Assembly (NCBI RefSeq): GCF_001507645.1
Contig: NZ_CP013909.1
Span: forward strand, 3,100,001-3,164,000
From: Hymenobacter sedentarius
Lineage (GTDB): Bacteria; Bacteroidota; Bacteroidia; Cytophagales; Hymenobacteraceae
Reading direction: 5' to 3'
Length of the DNA stretch: 64,000 bases
Numbering within the stretch: position 1 is the stretch's first letter; the number at the start of each line of letters is the position of its first letter. The notes below the pieces were generated by a model. It worked only from the letters and a program-made list of their open reading frames with translations. It searched no databases and had not been told where the DNA came from. The position numbers and the translations under genes are program-made. Positions 11,489 to 20,182 of this stretch are shown here, in pieces.

Positions 11489-11617
11489 TTAATGAAGAAT
11501 TAAGAATGAGGAATGAAGAATTGGGGATGGAGTGAAACGAAGCGGCAGTTGGCTCACAAAAAAAATGAGGAACCGGAAGCAAATTCCCAATTCCTCATTC
11601 TTCATTCCTCATAAAGC
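11489..11617. repeat. AATTCCTCATT-type intergenic palindrome
   Basis: One side reads AATGAAGAATTAAGAATGAG and AATGAAGAATTGGG, the other CCCAATTCCTCATTCTTCAT, giving a partial inverted repeat between two minus-strand genes. A second copy lies at 33275-33352 and a single-arm remnant at about 26162-26189. Confidence 0.75.
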
Positions 11618-11627
11618 GCAGCGTCCG

Positions 11628-12263
11628 TTAGCCGTTGCGCTTGTTCAATTCGTCGCGGATTTTGGCGGCTTTTTCGTAGTCTTCTTTTTCGAGGGCCTGG
11701 GCCAGCATTTTGGTTAGCTCGTCCAGCGAAACCTGGCCGCTGGGTTCGCGGGCTTCCGGCTGGGTCCGGCTGGGGCGGGGCGCGTCGGTGTCGTTATCGT
11801 CGTCCTCGTCTTCATCCTCCTCTTCTTCGGTTTCGCTTTCGGCTTCATCGAGGTCCGAAAGGATGATGCCGGCTTCGCTGAGCACGCTTTCAACCGTGAA
11901 AATGGGCACTCCGAAGCGCAGGCCAATGGCAATGGCATCGGAAGGGCGGGCGTCGATGTCGAACGTGGTGGCGCCATCGGAGCACACGATGCGCGAATAG
12001 AACACGCCCTCTTTCAAATCAGAAATTACCACTTCCAGAATCACCACGTGCACGTGCTCGGCAAACGATTTGAACAGGTCGTGGGTAAGCGGGCGGTTGG
12101 GGCTGATTTTCTCGATTTGGATGGCGATGCTTTGCGCCTCGAACATGCCGATGATGATGGGCAGGCGGCGGTTGCCACCCTTCTCGCCCAAAATCAGCGC
12201 AAAGGAGCCAGACTGCGACTGGCTGGACGAAAGGCCCAGGATTTCAAGCTGGATTTTTTTCAA
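11628..12263 (-). CDS. Bifunctional nuclease family (DUF151) protein with UVR-like C-terminus
   Basis: 211 residues. Residues 1-130 match the BFN/DUF151 domain: LPIIIGMFEAQSIAIQIE near 34-51, then RPSDAIAIGLRFGVPIF near 106-122. An acidic linker (a run of E and D near 140-160) leads to a UvrB/UvrC-type motif, LDELTKMLAQALEKEDYEKAAKIRDEL, near 182-208. Plant and archaeal BFN proteins have DNase and RNase activity; the bacterial role is not settled. The UVR helix pair suggests a protein-protein contact. Confidence 0.85.
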   Translation of the reverse strand: MKKIQLEILGLSSSQSQSGSFALILGEKGGNRRLPIIIGMFEAQSIAIQIEKISPNRPLTHDLFKSFAEHVHVVILEVVISDLKEGVFYSRIVCSDGATTFDIDARPSDAIAIGLRFGVPIFTVESVLSEAGIILSDLDEAESETEEEEDEDEDDDNDTDAPRPSRTQPEAREPSGQVSLDELTKMLAQALEKEDYEKAAKIRDELNKRNG

Positions 12264-12406
12264 GGGACTGGGGAACTGTGGGTCTTGGGACTTAGGAGGA
12301 GGGCGGCGCGCCTGAAGCAGCGGGGGCAGGGATGTAGGTGCAAACTAAAGAAAAGTCCGGCTATCCACCGCAGAACTGAGCCCGGGCCCGCCGCATGATA
12401 AAAGAT

Positions 12407-12459
12407 TTGGGGACTTAAGCAGCCGTTTTCTTACGAAAACAAAATGCCTAAGTCCCCAA
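12407..12459. repeat. Short inverted repeat upstream of BFN gene
   Basis: TTGGGGACTTA (12407-12417) pairs exactly with TAAGTCCCCAA (12449-12459). A related half-site (CTTGGGACTTAGG) lies about 120 bp away near 12284. Located between the etfA stop and the BFN gene start. Confidence 0.7.
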
Positions 12460-12473
12460 TTCCTGAAAAAATA

Positions 12474-13451
12474 TTAGCCCAATTCTTTTACGGCAGCCGT
12501 CAGCTTGGGCAGTACGTCGAACACGTCGCCCACGATGCCGTAGTCGGCAGCCTTAAAGAACGGCGCCTCCGGGTCTTTGTTGATGACCACAATCACCTTG
12601 CTGCTGTTTACGCCGGCCAGGTGCTGGATGGCCCCCGAAATGCCGCAGGCGATGTACAGGTTCGGCGACACGGTGATGCCGGTTTGGCCCACGTGCTCGT
12701 GGTGAGGGCGCCAGTCTACGTCCGACACGGGCTTGGAGCAGGCCGTGGCCGCGTGCAGCGCCTTGGCCAGGTCCTCAATCAGGCCCCAGTTCTCGGGGCC
12801 TTTCATGCCTCGGCCGCCGGATACCACGCGGTCGGCTTCGGGCAGCAGAATGCCGCCGGCCTGGTCCTGCATCACCACCTGGGTAGGGGCGTCGGCAAAG
12901 TCCGCATCGGTAAGCTGGGCCGTGAAGCTCTGCACTTCGGCCGTTTTGCCGGCTTCGTGCTTGGCTTCGGTCGAGTTTTTCTTCACGGCGATGATTTTGC
13001 GCTCGCCGCTCAGCACCACGTCCGAAAACGCCTTGCCGGAGAAGGCGCCGCGGCGTACCACAAACTGGCCGTTATCGGTTTTGGGCAGCTCCACGGCGTT
13101 GGTAGCCAAGCTGGCCTTGAGCCGCACCGACAGGCGCGAGCCCACGGCCGCGCCAATGTTGGAGTTGGCCAGGATAATCACCTTGGCCTGCTCTTGCTCG
13201 GCTGCGGTGGCAATGAGCTTGGTGTAAGCGTTGTTTACAAAGTCCTTGAGGCGCGGCTCGGCATCGTAGAGCACCTTGGTGATGCCCTGCTCGCCGAGCT
13301 TGGCCAGGTTGGCCTCGGTGGCTTCGCCCACGGCAATGGCCGTGGCGGTGGTGCCCAGCATGGCGGCCACTTCGGCCCCGTAAGTAGCGACTTCCAGCGA
13401 AGATTTTTTCACTTCGCCATCGGCGCATTCAACTACAACTAGTACAGACAT
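12474..13451 (-). CDS. etfA: Electron transfer flavoprotein alpha subunit
   Basis: 325 residues with the ETF alpha pattern: N-terminal alpha/beta domain and a C-terminal FAD-binding domain with [24 protein letters not shown] near 206-229, then [26 protein letters not shown] near 255-280 and [22 protein letters not shown]. With EtfB it carries electrons from acyl-CoA dehydrogenases to ETF-quinone oxidoreductase. It is downstream of etfB on the same strand, with palindrome copy 4 between them. Confidence 0.96.
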   Translation of the reverse strand: MSVLVVVECADGEVKKSSLEVATYGAEVAAMLGTTATAIAVGEATEANLAKLGEQGITKVLYDAEPRLKDFVNNAYTKLIATAAEQEQAKVIILANSNIGAAVGSRLSVRLKASLATNAVELPKTDNGQFVVRRGAFSGKAFSDVVLSGERKIIAVKKNSTEAKHEAGKTAEVQSFTAQLTDADFADAPTQVVMQDQAGGILLPEADRVVSGGRGMKGPENWGLIEDLAKALHAATACSKPVSDVDWRPHHEHVGQTGITVSPNLYIACGISGAIQHLAGVNSSKVIVVINKDPEAPFFKAADYGIVGDVFDVLPKLTAAVKELG

Positions 13452-13464
13452 AATTTTTCTTGTT

Positions 13465-13569
13465 TGTCATCCTGAGCGGAGCGAAGGACCTTATCACGTC
13501 CGCGCCGCAATGAATTAGTGATTCTGACGAGCGCAACCGTGATAAGATGCTTCCTGCGTCAGCATGACA
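13465..13569. repeat. Intergenic palindrome, GTCATGCTGAGC family, copy 4
   Basis: Left arm begins TGTCATCCTGAGCGGAGCGA near 13465, right arm ends CAGCATGACA at 13569, with GTGATAAG / CTTATCAC inner pairing. It is more diverged than copies 1 and 2 and lies inside the etfBA gene pair. Confidence 0.75.
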
Positions 13570-13577
13570 GATGATTA

Positions 13578-14318
13578 TTAGATAACCTTGGCTTCGTTGC
13601 GCAGCAGCTTGATGAGCTCGCCGGCGTTTTCGGCGGGGATGAGCTTCACGCCCTGCTTCTTGGGCGGCAGCGCGTACTCGGCGACTTGGGTGCGGGCGGG
13701 CTCGCCTACGGGCGGCACCACTTTCAGGGGCTTGGTGCGGGCCGTCATGATGCCGCGCATGTTGGGGATGCGGGGCTCGCACATGGGCTGCTGGCACGAG
13801 GCCACGAAGGGGGTGGTTACGGTCACAATCTCCTTCCCGCCTTCAATTTCGCGCTCCAGTGTGGCGGTATTGCCGTTCATGTCGAGCTTCATGGCCGGGG
13901 CCACGGTTGGGATGCCGAGCATTTCGCCCACCATGCCGTGCACCTGGAAGCCGTTGTAGTCGATGCTTTCCTTGCCCATCAGAATCACGTCGTAGCCGCC
14001 TTCTTTGGCCACGGCCGCAATCTGCTCGGCCACAAAAAAGGCGTCCTGCGGTGCGGCGTTGACGCGGATGGCGTCGTCGGCGCCAATGGCCAGCGCCTTG
14101 CGGATGTTGGGCTCCGTATCGGCTTCGCCTACATTGAGAACGGTGACCGTGCCGCTGCCGGCCGCCTCTTTCAGCTCAATGGCGCGGGTGAGGGCGTATT
14201 CATCCCAGGGGTTAATCACGAACTGCACCCCGGCCTTGTTAAACTCCTTGTTATCGGGCGTAAAGGTGATTTTGGTGGTCGTGTCGGGCACGTTACTAAT
14301 GCAAACGAGGAATTTCAT
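13578..14318 (-). CDS. etfB: Electron transfer flavoprotein beta subunit
   Basis: 246 residues. The opening KFLVCISNVPDTTTKI, the segment NPWDEYALTRAIELKE near 37-52 and the AMP-binding part KESIDYNGFQVHGMVGEMLGIP near 116-137 identify EtfB. It forms the ETF heterodimer with EtfA. The gene is divergent from the TPR gene with about 80 bp between starts, which must hold both promoters. Confidence 0.96.
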   Translation of the reverse strand: MKFLVCISNVPDTTTKITFTPDNKEFNKAGVQFVINPWDEYALTRAIELKEAAGSGTVTVLNVGEADTEPNIRKALAIGADDAIRVNAAPQDAFFVAEQIAAVAKEGGYDVILMGKESIDYNGFQVHGMVGEMLGIPTVAPAMKLDMNGNTATLEREIEGGKEIVTVTTPFVASCQQPMCEPRIPNMRGIMTARTKPLKVVPPVGEPARTQVAEYALPPKKQGVKLIPAENAGELIKLLRNEAKVI

Positions 14319-14401
14319 GCAAGCGGGCTGAAACCAGAGAAAGGAGAAATCACGCGGAAAAACCGCAATTTTGGCGCAAAGATAACCTGAAACCGCCCCG
14401 A

Positions 14402-14740
14402 ATGAACACGCCGTCCACCCGTTTGCAGCAACTGCTCGCCTTTTACCAAGACGACCCCACCGACGCCTTTACCATCTATGCCCTGGCCACGGAATACCGG
14501 GCGCAGGAGCCGGAGCGGGCCTGGGGATTTTACCAAAAACTACTGTCCGAACACCCTGATTATGTGGGCACGTACTACCATGCCGGCAAGCTGCTCGAGC
14601 AATTTGATAAGCAGGACGAGGCCGAAAAAGTTTACCGCGACGGCCTGAAAGTAGCTCGCCAGGCCGGCCAGCAGCACGCCGCCAGCGAGCTGCTGCAAGC
14701 CCTCAACAAGTGCCTAGGACTGGACTACGAAGATGATTAA
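14402..14740 (+). CDS. Small TPR protein
   Basis: 112 residues with two to three tetratricopeptide-like helical pairs: residues 5-35, 38-70 (PERAWGFYQKLLSEHPDYVGTYYHAGKLL) and 72-105. There is no signal peptide, so it is probably a cytoplasmic adaptor. Partner unknown. It does not overlap its neighbours and is bounded by a weak dyad (AAGCAG/CTGCTT) just after the stop. Confidence 0.75.
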   Translation: MNTPSTRLQQLLAFYQDDPTDAFTIYALATEYRAQEPERAWGFYQKLLSEHPDYVGTYYHAGKLLEQFDKQDEAEKVYRDGLKVARQAGQQHAASELLQALNKCLGLDYEDD

Positions 14741-14900
14741 GCAGTCGATAGCTTCCCTGCTTGATTATTACAGCAAAGGCATTGGCAGATAGTGTTATGC
14801 TTAATTTTTTAATCGGAAAAGTATAAGATAAAATGGTTATTTTAGTACGCAATGCGGGCTGCGGAGGGCCGGGTAAGCGTCACCATTTTTCCTATTTCCG

Positions 14901-16232
14901 ATGAATAATTTACTTGACTCCATCAAGGCAATGATTACGCCCGACCTGGCTAGTGGGCTGGCAGGCCGCCTGGGCGAAAACCAGGGCGGGGTGAGCAAAG
15001 GGCTGTCGGCCGCGCTGCCGCTGGTGCTGGCCGGGCTTATCCAGAAAGTTGGCAACGGCGACGGCGCGCAGTCGGTCTTCAGCATGGCGCAGACGGCCTT
15101 TCAGCAGCACGGCAGCAGCCTGGGCTCGTCCAAAGGGCTGCTGGGCTTGCTGAGTGGCACCAATACCGGCAGCCCACAGGCCGGAAACATGCTGACCTCG
15201 ATTTTTGGCGGGCAGGCTTCCAACCTGGCTACCCCGCTCAGCAGCCACGCGGGCATCAGCTCGGGTTCGGCCAGCTCGCTGCTGAGTCTGGCGGGCATGG
15301 CGGTGCCGGCGCTGCTGGGCCGCCACGTCAAACAAAACAACCTCAACGCCAGCAGCATGGGCTCCATGCTGATTGGGCTGAAGGACCAGGTAATGGCCAT
15401 GCTACCCGGTGGCCTGGGCGCGTTGCTGGGGGGCCTGGGTGCGGCCGCCAGCCGCATGGGCAGTGCGGCGGCCGGTGCCGCGGGCACCCTCGGCTCGGCC
15501 ATGACCAACCCGGGCGGTGACCCGCGGCGCCAAATTACCCCGGCTCCTGCCGGGGGCGGTACGCGCTGGCCCCTCATCCTGGGGGCGTTGGCGGTGCTGG
15601 CCCTTCTGTTTTTTTTCACGCGCAGCTGCAACAAAACCACTACCAACCCAACTACCACGCAAACCACCCCCATGGCCGACACAACCAAAGGCATGCCGAA
15701 GCCGGTGGCCCCGGCCGTAAGCACGGGGCTGGATTCGGCCTCCGCGGCCCTCAAAGCCGGCTGGGCAAAGCTGGGTGCTATGACGGCCATTAAGCTGCGG
15801 GATGGCAGCACCATCAACGCTCCTGCGAATGGCGTCGAGAGCAAGCTGGTGGCCTATATTAACGACAAGTCGCGGCCCGTGGATAAAACCACGTGGTTCT
15901 CGCTCGACCGCCTGCTGTTTAAAACGGCCAGTTCGGAGCTGCTACCCGACTCGCAGGAACAGCTCGACAACCTGGCGGCCATCCTGAAAGCGTACCCCGC
16001 CGTAAAGCTGAAGCTGGGCGGCTACACCGACTCGCGCGGGGATGCGGCCCTGAACCGCCGGCTGTCGGGCGAGCGCGCCAAAACGGTGCTTAACCGCCTC
16101 GTGGCCGCTGGCATTGCGGCCAACCGCCTCGCCTCGGAGGGCTACGGCCCCGAGCACCCGGTGGCCAGCAACAACACGCCCGAAGGCCGCCAGCAAAACC
16201 GCCGCGTAGACGTACGGGTGACAGCCAAATAG
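14901..16232 (+). CDS. DUF937-OmpA fusion, membrane anchored
   Basis: 443 residues in three parts. Residues 1 to about 140 are a DUF937/YidB-like domain rich in Gly, Ser and Leu (NNLLDSIKAMITPDLASGLAGRLG at the start). A membrane helix is at about 223-240 (WPLILGALAVLALLFFF), followed by a Thr/Pro linker. Residues 330-443 are an OmpA C-terminal peptidoglycan-binding domain (GGYTDSRGDAALNRRLSGERA, NRRVDVRV). There is no N-terminal signal peptide, so the DUF937 part is probably cytoplasmic and the OmpA part periplasmic. Followed by a strong terminator. Confidence 0.85.
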   Translation: MNNLLDSIKAMITPDLASGLAGRLGENQGGVSKGLSAALPLVLAGLIQKVGNGDGAQSVFSMAQTAFQQHGSSLGSSKGLLGLLSGTNTGSPQAGNMLTSIFGGQASNLATPLSSHAGISSGSASSLLSLAGMAVPALLGRHVKQNNLNASSMGSMLIGLKDQVMAMLPGGLGALLGGLGAAASRMGSAAAGAAGTLGSAMTNPGGDPRRQITPAPAGGGTRWPLILGALAVLALLFFFTRSCNKTTTNPTTTQTTPMADTTKGMPKPVAPAVSTGLDSASAALKAGWAKLGAMTAIKLRDGSTINAPANGVESKLVAYINDKSRPVDKTTWFSLDRLLFKTASSELLPDSQEQLDNLAAILKAYPAVKLKLGGYTDSRGDAALNRRLSGERAKTVLNRLVAAGIAANRLASEGYGPEHPVASNNTPEGRQQNRRVDVRVTAK

Positions 16233-16251
16233 CAGTTAAGCTATTCTGCTT

Positions 16252-16296
16252 AACACCAAAAGGCCCCGCGAGCACACGACGGGGCCTTTTGGTGTT
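16252..16296 (+). terminator. Rho-independent terminator
   Basis: 17 bp perfect stem: 16252-16268 (AACACCAAAAGGCCCCG) with 16280-16296, loop of 11 nt. The T-rich side of the stem gives the usual A/T symmetry, so it can act on both strands. It terminates the DUF937-OmpA gene. Confidence 0.85.
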
Positions 16297-16579
16297 CAAA
16301 CCCGTAATGGGTTTTAGCTCAACTTAAGGTCTTTCAGGTGGAAGTAGCTCAATTCCTTGCCACCGCTGCGTTTCACCGGTCTTTGCCGGCAAACTTGCCT
16401 AAGTGAAACTAATTAATTCTAACATTAAATAATTAATTGGAGTGGCGCTGGCACATGTTGAGCGAGAATAATAATGCATGCACCATATATTATAACTATT
16501 TTTATTTATTATTTACTTATATAAATGATTTAAGACTGAATAACATGACTTTCAACTACCGTGCTTTTCCAGCACAGCG
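16297..16579. other. AT-rich spacer before the DUF937 pseudogene
   Basis: About 280 bp without a credible gene. The part from 16400 to 16560 is strikingly AT-rich (AATTAATT, TATATTATAACTATTTTTAT) compared with the surroundings and could hold a promoter for the degraded paralogue. Confidence 0.5.
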
Positions 16580-17389
16580 ATGACAAGTTTGCTCGACACC
16601 ATCAAGGCTACTTTCTCCCGTGAGTTGGTAAGCCACCTCGCCAGCCGGCTCGGCGAGGCTGAGAATGGCGTCAGCAAGGCGTTGGGCGGCCTTGTGCCGG
16701 TGGAGTTGGCCGGACTCATAAAAAAGGTCGGAGCGGGAGAAGCCTAACTGGTGTACGACCTGAGCCAAAATGCCAGCCGCACGGCCAGTGGCCACTGCAG
16801 CACCATGACCGGGTTGCTAGGCATCGTGGGCAGCGGCGACACGCTGGGCGGCGCCATGGTACAGGGTGATTGCCTGTTAACCAATTTGTTTGGCGCAAAT
16901 TCCGGGACCATTGCCGATGCCGTCAGTGCGTATGCAGGCATTAAGCCCAGCTCGGCCAAGACCTTGCTGGGCACGGCAGGAGTGGTGGTGCCCGCCCTGC
17001 TGGGCCAGTACGCCAGCAGCCATAATCTCAAAGCAATAGGCACGGCTTGGCTGCTGGTGGGGCTAAAAGGGCAGGTGCGCAGCTTGCTGCCCGCTGGCCT
17101 GCACGGCCTTACGGGCGTGCTCCGGTTGGGCAGATTGGGCAATTGGGCTGCGCCGGCTGCCAACGGCCGGTTGGCGGCTTCGCGCGTCGCGCCAACTGTC
17201 GCGGGCGGCCTCAGAACTTGGTGGTACCATTTGCTCGTGCCGTTTATTGCCTTTGTGCTGGTGCGGTATTTCCTGCTGGTGTGGGGGCTGCCGGCCACTG
17301 ACGTGGCCAGCCCCACGGGCGGCTCCCGAGCCAGCGCGGGTTCCTTTGCATCGAGCGAGGCCGCTACCGGCATTGGCTTGCGGGGCTAG
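16580..17389 (+). pseudogene. Decayed DUF937 paralogue with in-frame stop
   Basis: From the ATG at 16580 the frame reads MTSLLDTIKATFSREL, close to the upstream DUF937-OmpA protein (NNLLDSIKAMITPDL), and runs 55 codons to a TAA at 16745-16747. The same frame continues without interruption to 17389 with recognisable DUF937 sequence and a membrane helix (YHLLVPFIAFVLVRYFLLVW). Aligning VFSMAQTA with VYDLSQNA places the stop opposite a Gln codon. The OmpA domain is absent. It is best read as a tandem duplicate that lost its C-terminus and acquired a nonsense codon; restart from GTG 16751 cannot be excluded. Confidence 0.75.
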
Positions 17390-17521
17390 GCAGTAGAGAA
17401 GCCATTGGGCTGGTAAAAACCGCCATTGGCCGAGCGGATAGAGTCATTGAGGGCGTGCGCGCAGGGTTCATTTTATCCTCATGCGGGCCTGTCCACATTT
17501 GTGGGGAAATCAATGCTCTTT

Positions 17522-18826
17522 ATGTCCCGTTTTTCATTTCTGGTATTTCTTGGGTTTTGGGGAGTGGCGGCATTGCCGGCGTTGGCCCAGGCGCCCGCTG
17601 CCCCCGCGCCCGCCCCAACCGATACCGTGCGCCTCACGTTGCCCGACGCCGAGCAGCGCTTTTTCCAGAACAATCTGGCCGTACTGGCCCAGCAGTACAA
17701 CGTGACGGTGGCCCAGGCCCAAGCCATTCAGGCCCGCCTCATCGACAACCCCACGGTGACGCTGGAGCAAAACGCCATCAACAAAAACATCAACCGCGAC
17801 CATTTCGATGGCCGCGCCCCCGGCGAGGTGGTGCTGCAGGTGCAGCAGCTGTTTTCCATCGCGGGCCGGCGCCGGGCCGCCAACCGCGTGGCCCAGCAAA
17901 CGGCCGTGGTGGAGCAGTACAACCTACAGGACCTGCTGCGCACGCTGCGCTACCAGCTGCGCACCACGTACTACGACCTGTTCTTTAAGCAGCAGACGCT
18001 GAAGGTGTACAACACGGAAATTGCCTCGTTGAGCCGCACCGTGGGCCTGTACCAGACGCAGTACGAAAAGGGCAACGTAGCCCTGAAGGAGGTAATTCGC
18101 CTGCGGGCCTTCCTCTTTGCGCTGCAAAGCGAGCGGCAAGCCCTGCGCAACGATGCCGCCGCCGAGCAAACCGACCTGCACGTGCTGCTGCGCGACCCGG
18201 CCGGCAGCCAGTACGTGCCGCAGGTGAACCTGGCCCGCACCCGGGACCTGAATCTAAACGGCTACACCGAGCAGCAGCTGGTGGATACTGCCCAGGTGCT
18301 GCGCACCGACCTCAACGCCCGCCGCGCCGCCCTGGAGCAGCAAAACCTGAACCTGCGCCTGCAACAGAAGCTGGCCACGCCCGACCTGGCCGTGGGCTAT
18401 ACCTACGACAAGGCCGGCTCCTACATCAACAACTACCACGCCGTGACGCTGGGCATGGCCGTGCCGATTTTCAACCGCAACCAGGGCAACATCCAGGCCG
18501 CCAAAGCCCAGGTGGCCGGCGGCAAGCTGCAGGTTGACCAGCAACAGCTCGTAGTGCAAAGCGAAGTGCACCAGGCCTACCAGCTCGCGGCCCGCAACGA
18601 CGAGCTGTTTCAGAGCACCGACCGCGACACGGCGCCCTTTGCGCGCCTGATGACCGGCATTGAGCAGAGCTACGCCAAGCGCGTGCTGAGCGTGGTGGAA
18701 TACCTCGACTTCTACGAGTCCTACAAGAACAACCTGGTGCAACTCAACACCCTGCGCGCCAACCGCGTGCGGGCGTTCGAACAGCTCAATTTCGCCGTGG
18801 GCAAGCCGGTATTCCGGGCGGAGTAG
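17522..18826 (+). CDS. TolC-family outer-membrane efflux protein (CusC/CzcC-like)
   Basis: 434 residues from the ATG at 17522, which gives a clean signal peptide (MSRFSFLVFLGFWGVAALPALAQ); the upstream in-frame ATG at 17426 would add 32 residues before it. It contains two OEP repeats of long alpha-helices, e.g. NPTVTLEQNAIN near 80-91 and the second repeat starting near DTAQVLRTDLNARRAALEQQ. It forms the outer-membrane channel for the RND pump encoded by the next two genes. Confidence 0.9.
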   Translation: MSRFSFLVFLGFWGVAALPALAQAPAAPAPAPTDTVRLTLPDAEQRFFQNNLAVLAQQYNVTVAQAQAIQARLIDNPTVTLEQNAINKNINRDHFDGRAPGEVVLQVQQLFSIAGRRRAANRVAQQTAVVEQYNLQDLLRTLRYQLRTTYYDLFFKQQTLKVYNTEIASLSRTVGLYQTQYEKGNVALKEVIRLRAFLFALQSERQALRNDAAAEQTDLHVLLRDPAGSQYVPQVNLARTRDLNLNGYTEQQLVDTAQVLRTDLNARRAALEQQNLNLRLQQKLATPDLAVGYTYDKAGSYINNYHAVTLGMAVPIFNRNQGNIQAAKAQVAGGKLQVDQQQLVVQSEVHQAYQLAARNDELFQSTDRDTAPFARLMTGIEQSYAKRVLSVVEYLDFYESYKNNLVQLNTLRANRVRAFEQLNFAVGKPVFRAE

Positions 18827-18963
18827 CAGATAAACCCCTTTTTAAACGGGCTGCTTAGCGCCGCCAACGCCTCCCGCGCGGGGCCATCAATCCATCATCC
18901 CCAATGGGGCGAGCGCGCTGCTTTGGCCAACGCCGCCCGATGTTTTTTTAGTAACCAACGGTA

Positions 18964-20043
18964 ATGAATCGCATTTTTCTCCCCTTGCTGGCCGCTGTGG
19001 CTTTGGCCAGCTGCACAAAGCCAGAAGCCAAAGAAGAGCAGAAGCCGGCCTTCCGGCTTTCCGATACCATGATGCACCAGATAGTGCTGGACACGGTGCG
19101 CGAGCGGCCGGTGCAGGACGAGCTGGTGCTGACCGGCGAAATCATGTCGGACGGCGACAAGACGGTGAAGGTGTACCCGCTGGTGGGGGGCGTGGTGGAA
19201 AAGCTGAACGTGCAGCTGGGCGACAAGGTGACCAAGGGCCAGGTGCTGGCGGTTATCAAATCGAGCGAGATTGCCGATGTGCAGAACCAGACCACGGCGG
19301 CCACTTCGGACCTCGACATTGCCAAGAAAAACCTGGCCGTGGCCGAAGACATGTTCAAGGCCGGGCTCAACTCGGAACGCGACGTGGTGCTGGCCCGGGC
19401 CGAGGTGACGAAAGCCCGCGGCACGGTGGGCAAGAACCTCAAGCAGCTGAGCGTATTCGGCATCGGCAAAGACGGCGTGTACGAGTTGCGGGCGCCCATC
19501 TCGGGCTTTATCACAGAGAAAAACGCCAGCGAGCACGAGCAGTTCAACCACGACAACGTGCAGCACCTGTTCACGGTGAGCAACCTCGACGACGTCTGGA
19601 TTATGGCCAACGTGTTCGAATCGGATATCTCGAAGGTGAAAGTGGGCTACTCCGCCGACGTGACCACGCTCTCGTACCCCGACAAGCACTTCCGCGGCAA
19701 GATTGACAAGGTCTTCAACGTGCTCGACCCCGAGAGCAAGGTGATGAAGGTGCGCGTGCGCCTTGAAAATCCCGGCTACCTGCTCAAGCCCGAGATGTAT
19801 GCCCAGGTGCGGGTAGAAAATACCGAGGGCGCCAAGGCCCTGGCCGTGCCCGCCAAAGCCGTGGTATTTGACAAGGACCGCAATTTCGTGATGGTCTTCA
19901 AGGACCGCGCGCACGTGGAAACCCGCCCCGTGACCATCAGCAAAACCGTGGGCGACTACAGCTACGTGGCCTCGGGCGTGAAGCCCGGCGACGTGGTGAT
20001 TGCTAAAGAACAGCTGCTCGTGTACGACGAGCTAAACGACTAG
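18964..20043 (+). CDS. RND efflux periplasmic adaptor (CusB/CzcB-like)
   Basis: 359 residues starting with a lipoprotein signal (MNRIFLPLLAAVALASC). The barrel-sandwich/lipoyl segments VYPLVGGVVEKLNVQLGDKVTKGQ and LRAPISGFITEKNASEHE flank a helical hairpin, and the C-terminal domain ends with VASGVKPGDVVIAKEQLLVYDEL, as usual for CusB/CzcB-type adaptors. It links the CusA-type pump to the TolC protein. The next gene follows after palindrome copy 5. Confidence 0.92.
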   Translation: MNRIFLPLLAAVALASCTKPEAKEEQKPAFRLSDTMMHQIVLDTVRERPVQDELVLTGEIMSDGDKTVKVYPLVGGVVEKLNVQLGDKVTKGQVLAVIKSSEIADVQNQTTAATSDLDIAKKNLAVAEDMFKAGLNSERDVVLARAEVTKARGTVGKNLKQLSVFGIGKDGVYELRAPISGFITEKNASEHEQFNHDNVQHLFTVSNLDDVWIMANVFESDISKVKVGYSADVTTLSYPDKHFRGKIDKVFNVLDPESKVMKVRVRLENPGYLLKPEMYAQVRVENTEGAKALAVPAKAVVFDKDRNFVMVFKDRAHVETRPVTISKTVGDYSYVASGVKPGDVVIAKEQLLVYDELND

Positions 20044-20050
20044 CTCTTTC

Positions 20051-20175
20051 TGTCATGCTGACGAACCGAAGGTCGGCCTCAGCCAAGGAAGCATCTTATC
20101 ACGGCTGCTTTCGCCAGAATTACTAACCCGTGCTGCGCGGAGGTGATAAGTTCCTTCGCTGCGCTCAGGATGACA
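20051..20175. repeat. Intergenic palindrome, GTCATGCTGAGC family, copy 5
   Basis: Starts TGTCATGCTGACG and ends GCGCTCAGGATGACA; inner GATAAG / CTTATC pairing. It is diverged and longer than copies 1-2 and lies inside the efflux operon, only eight bases before the pump start codon. Confidence 0.7.
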
Positions 20176-20182
20176 TACAACC

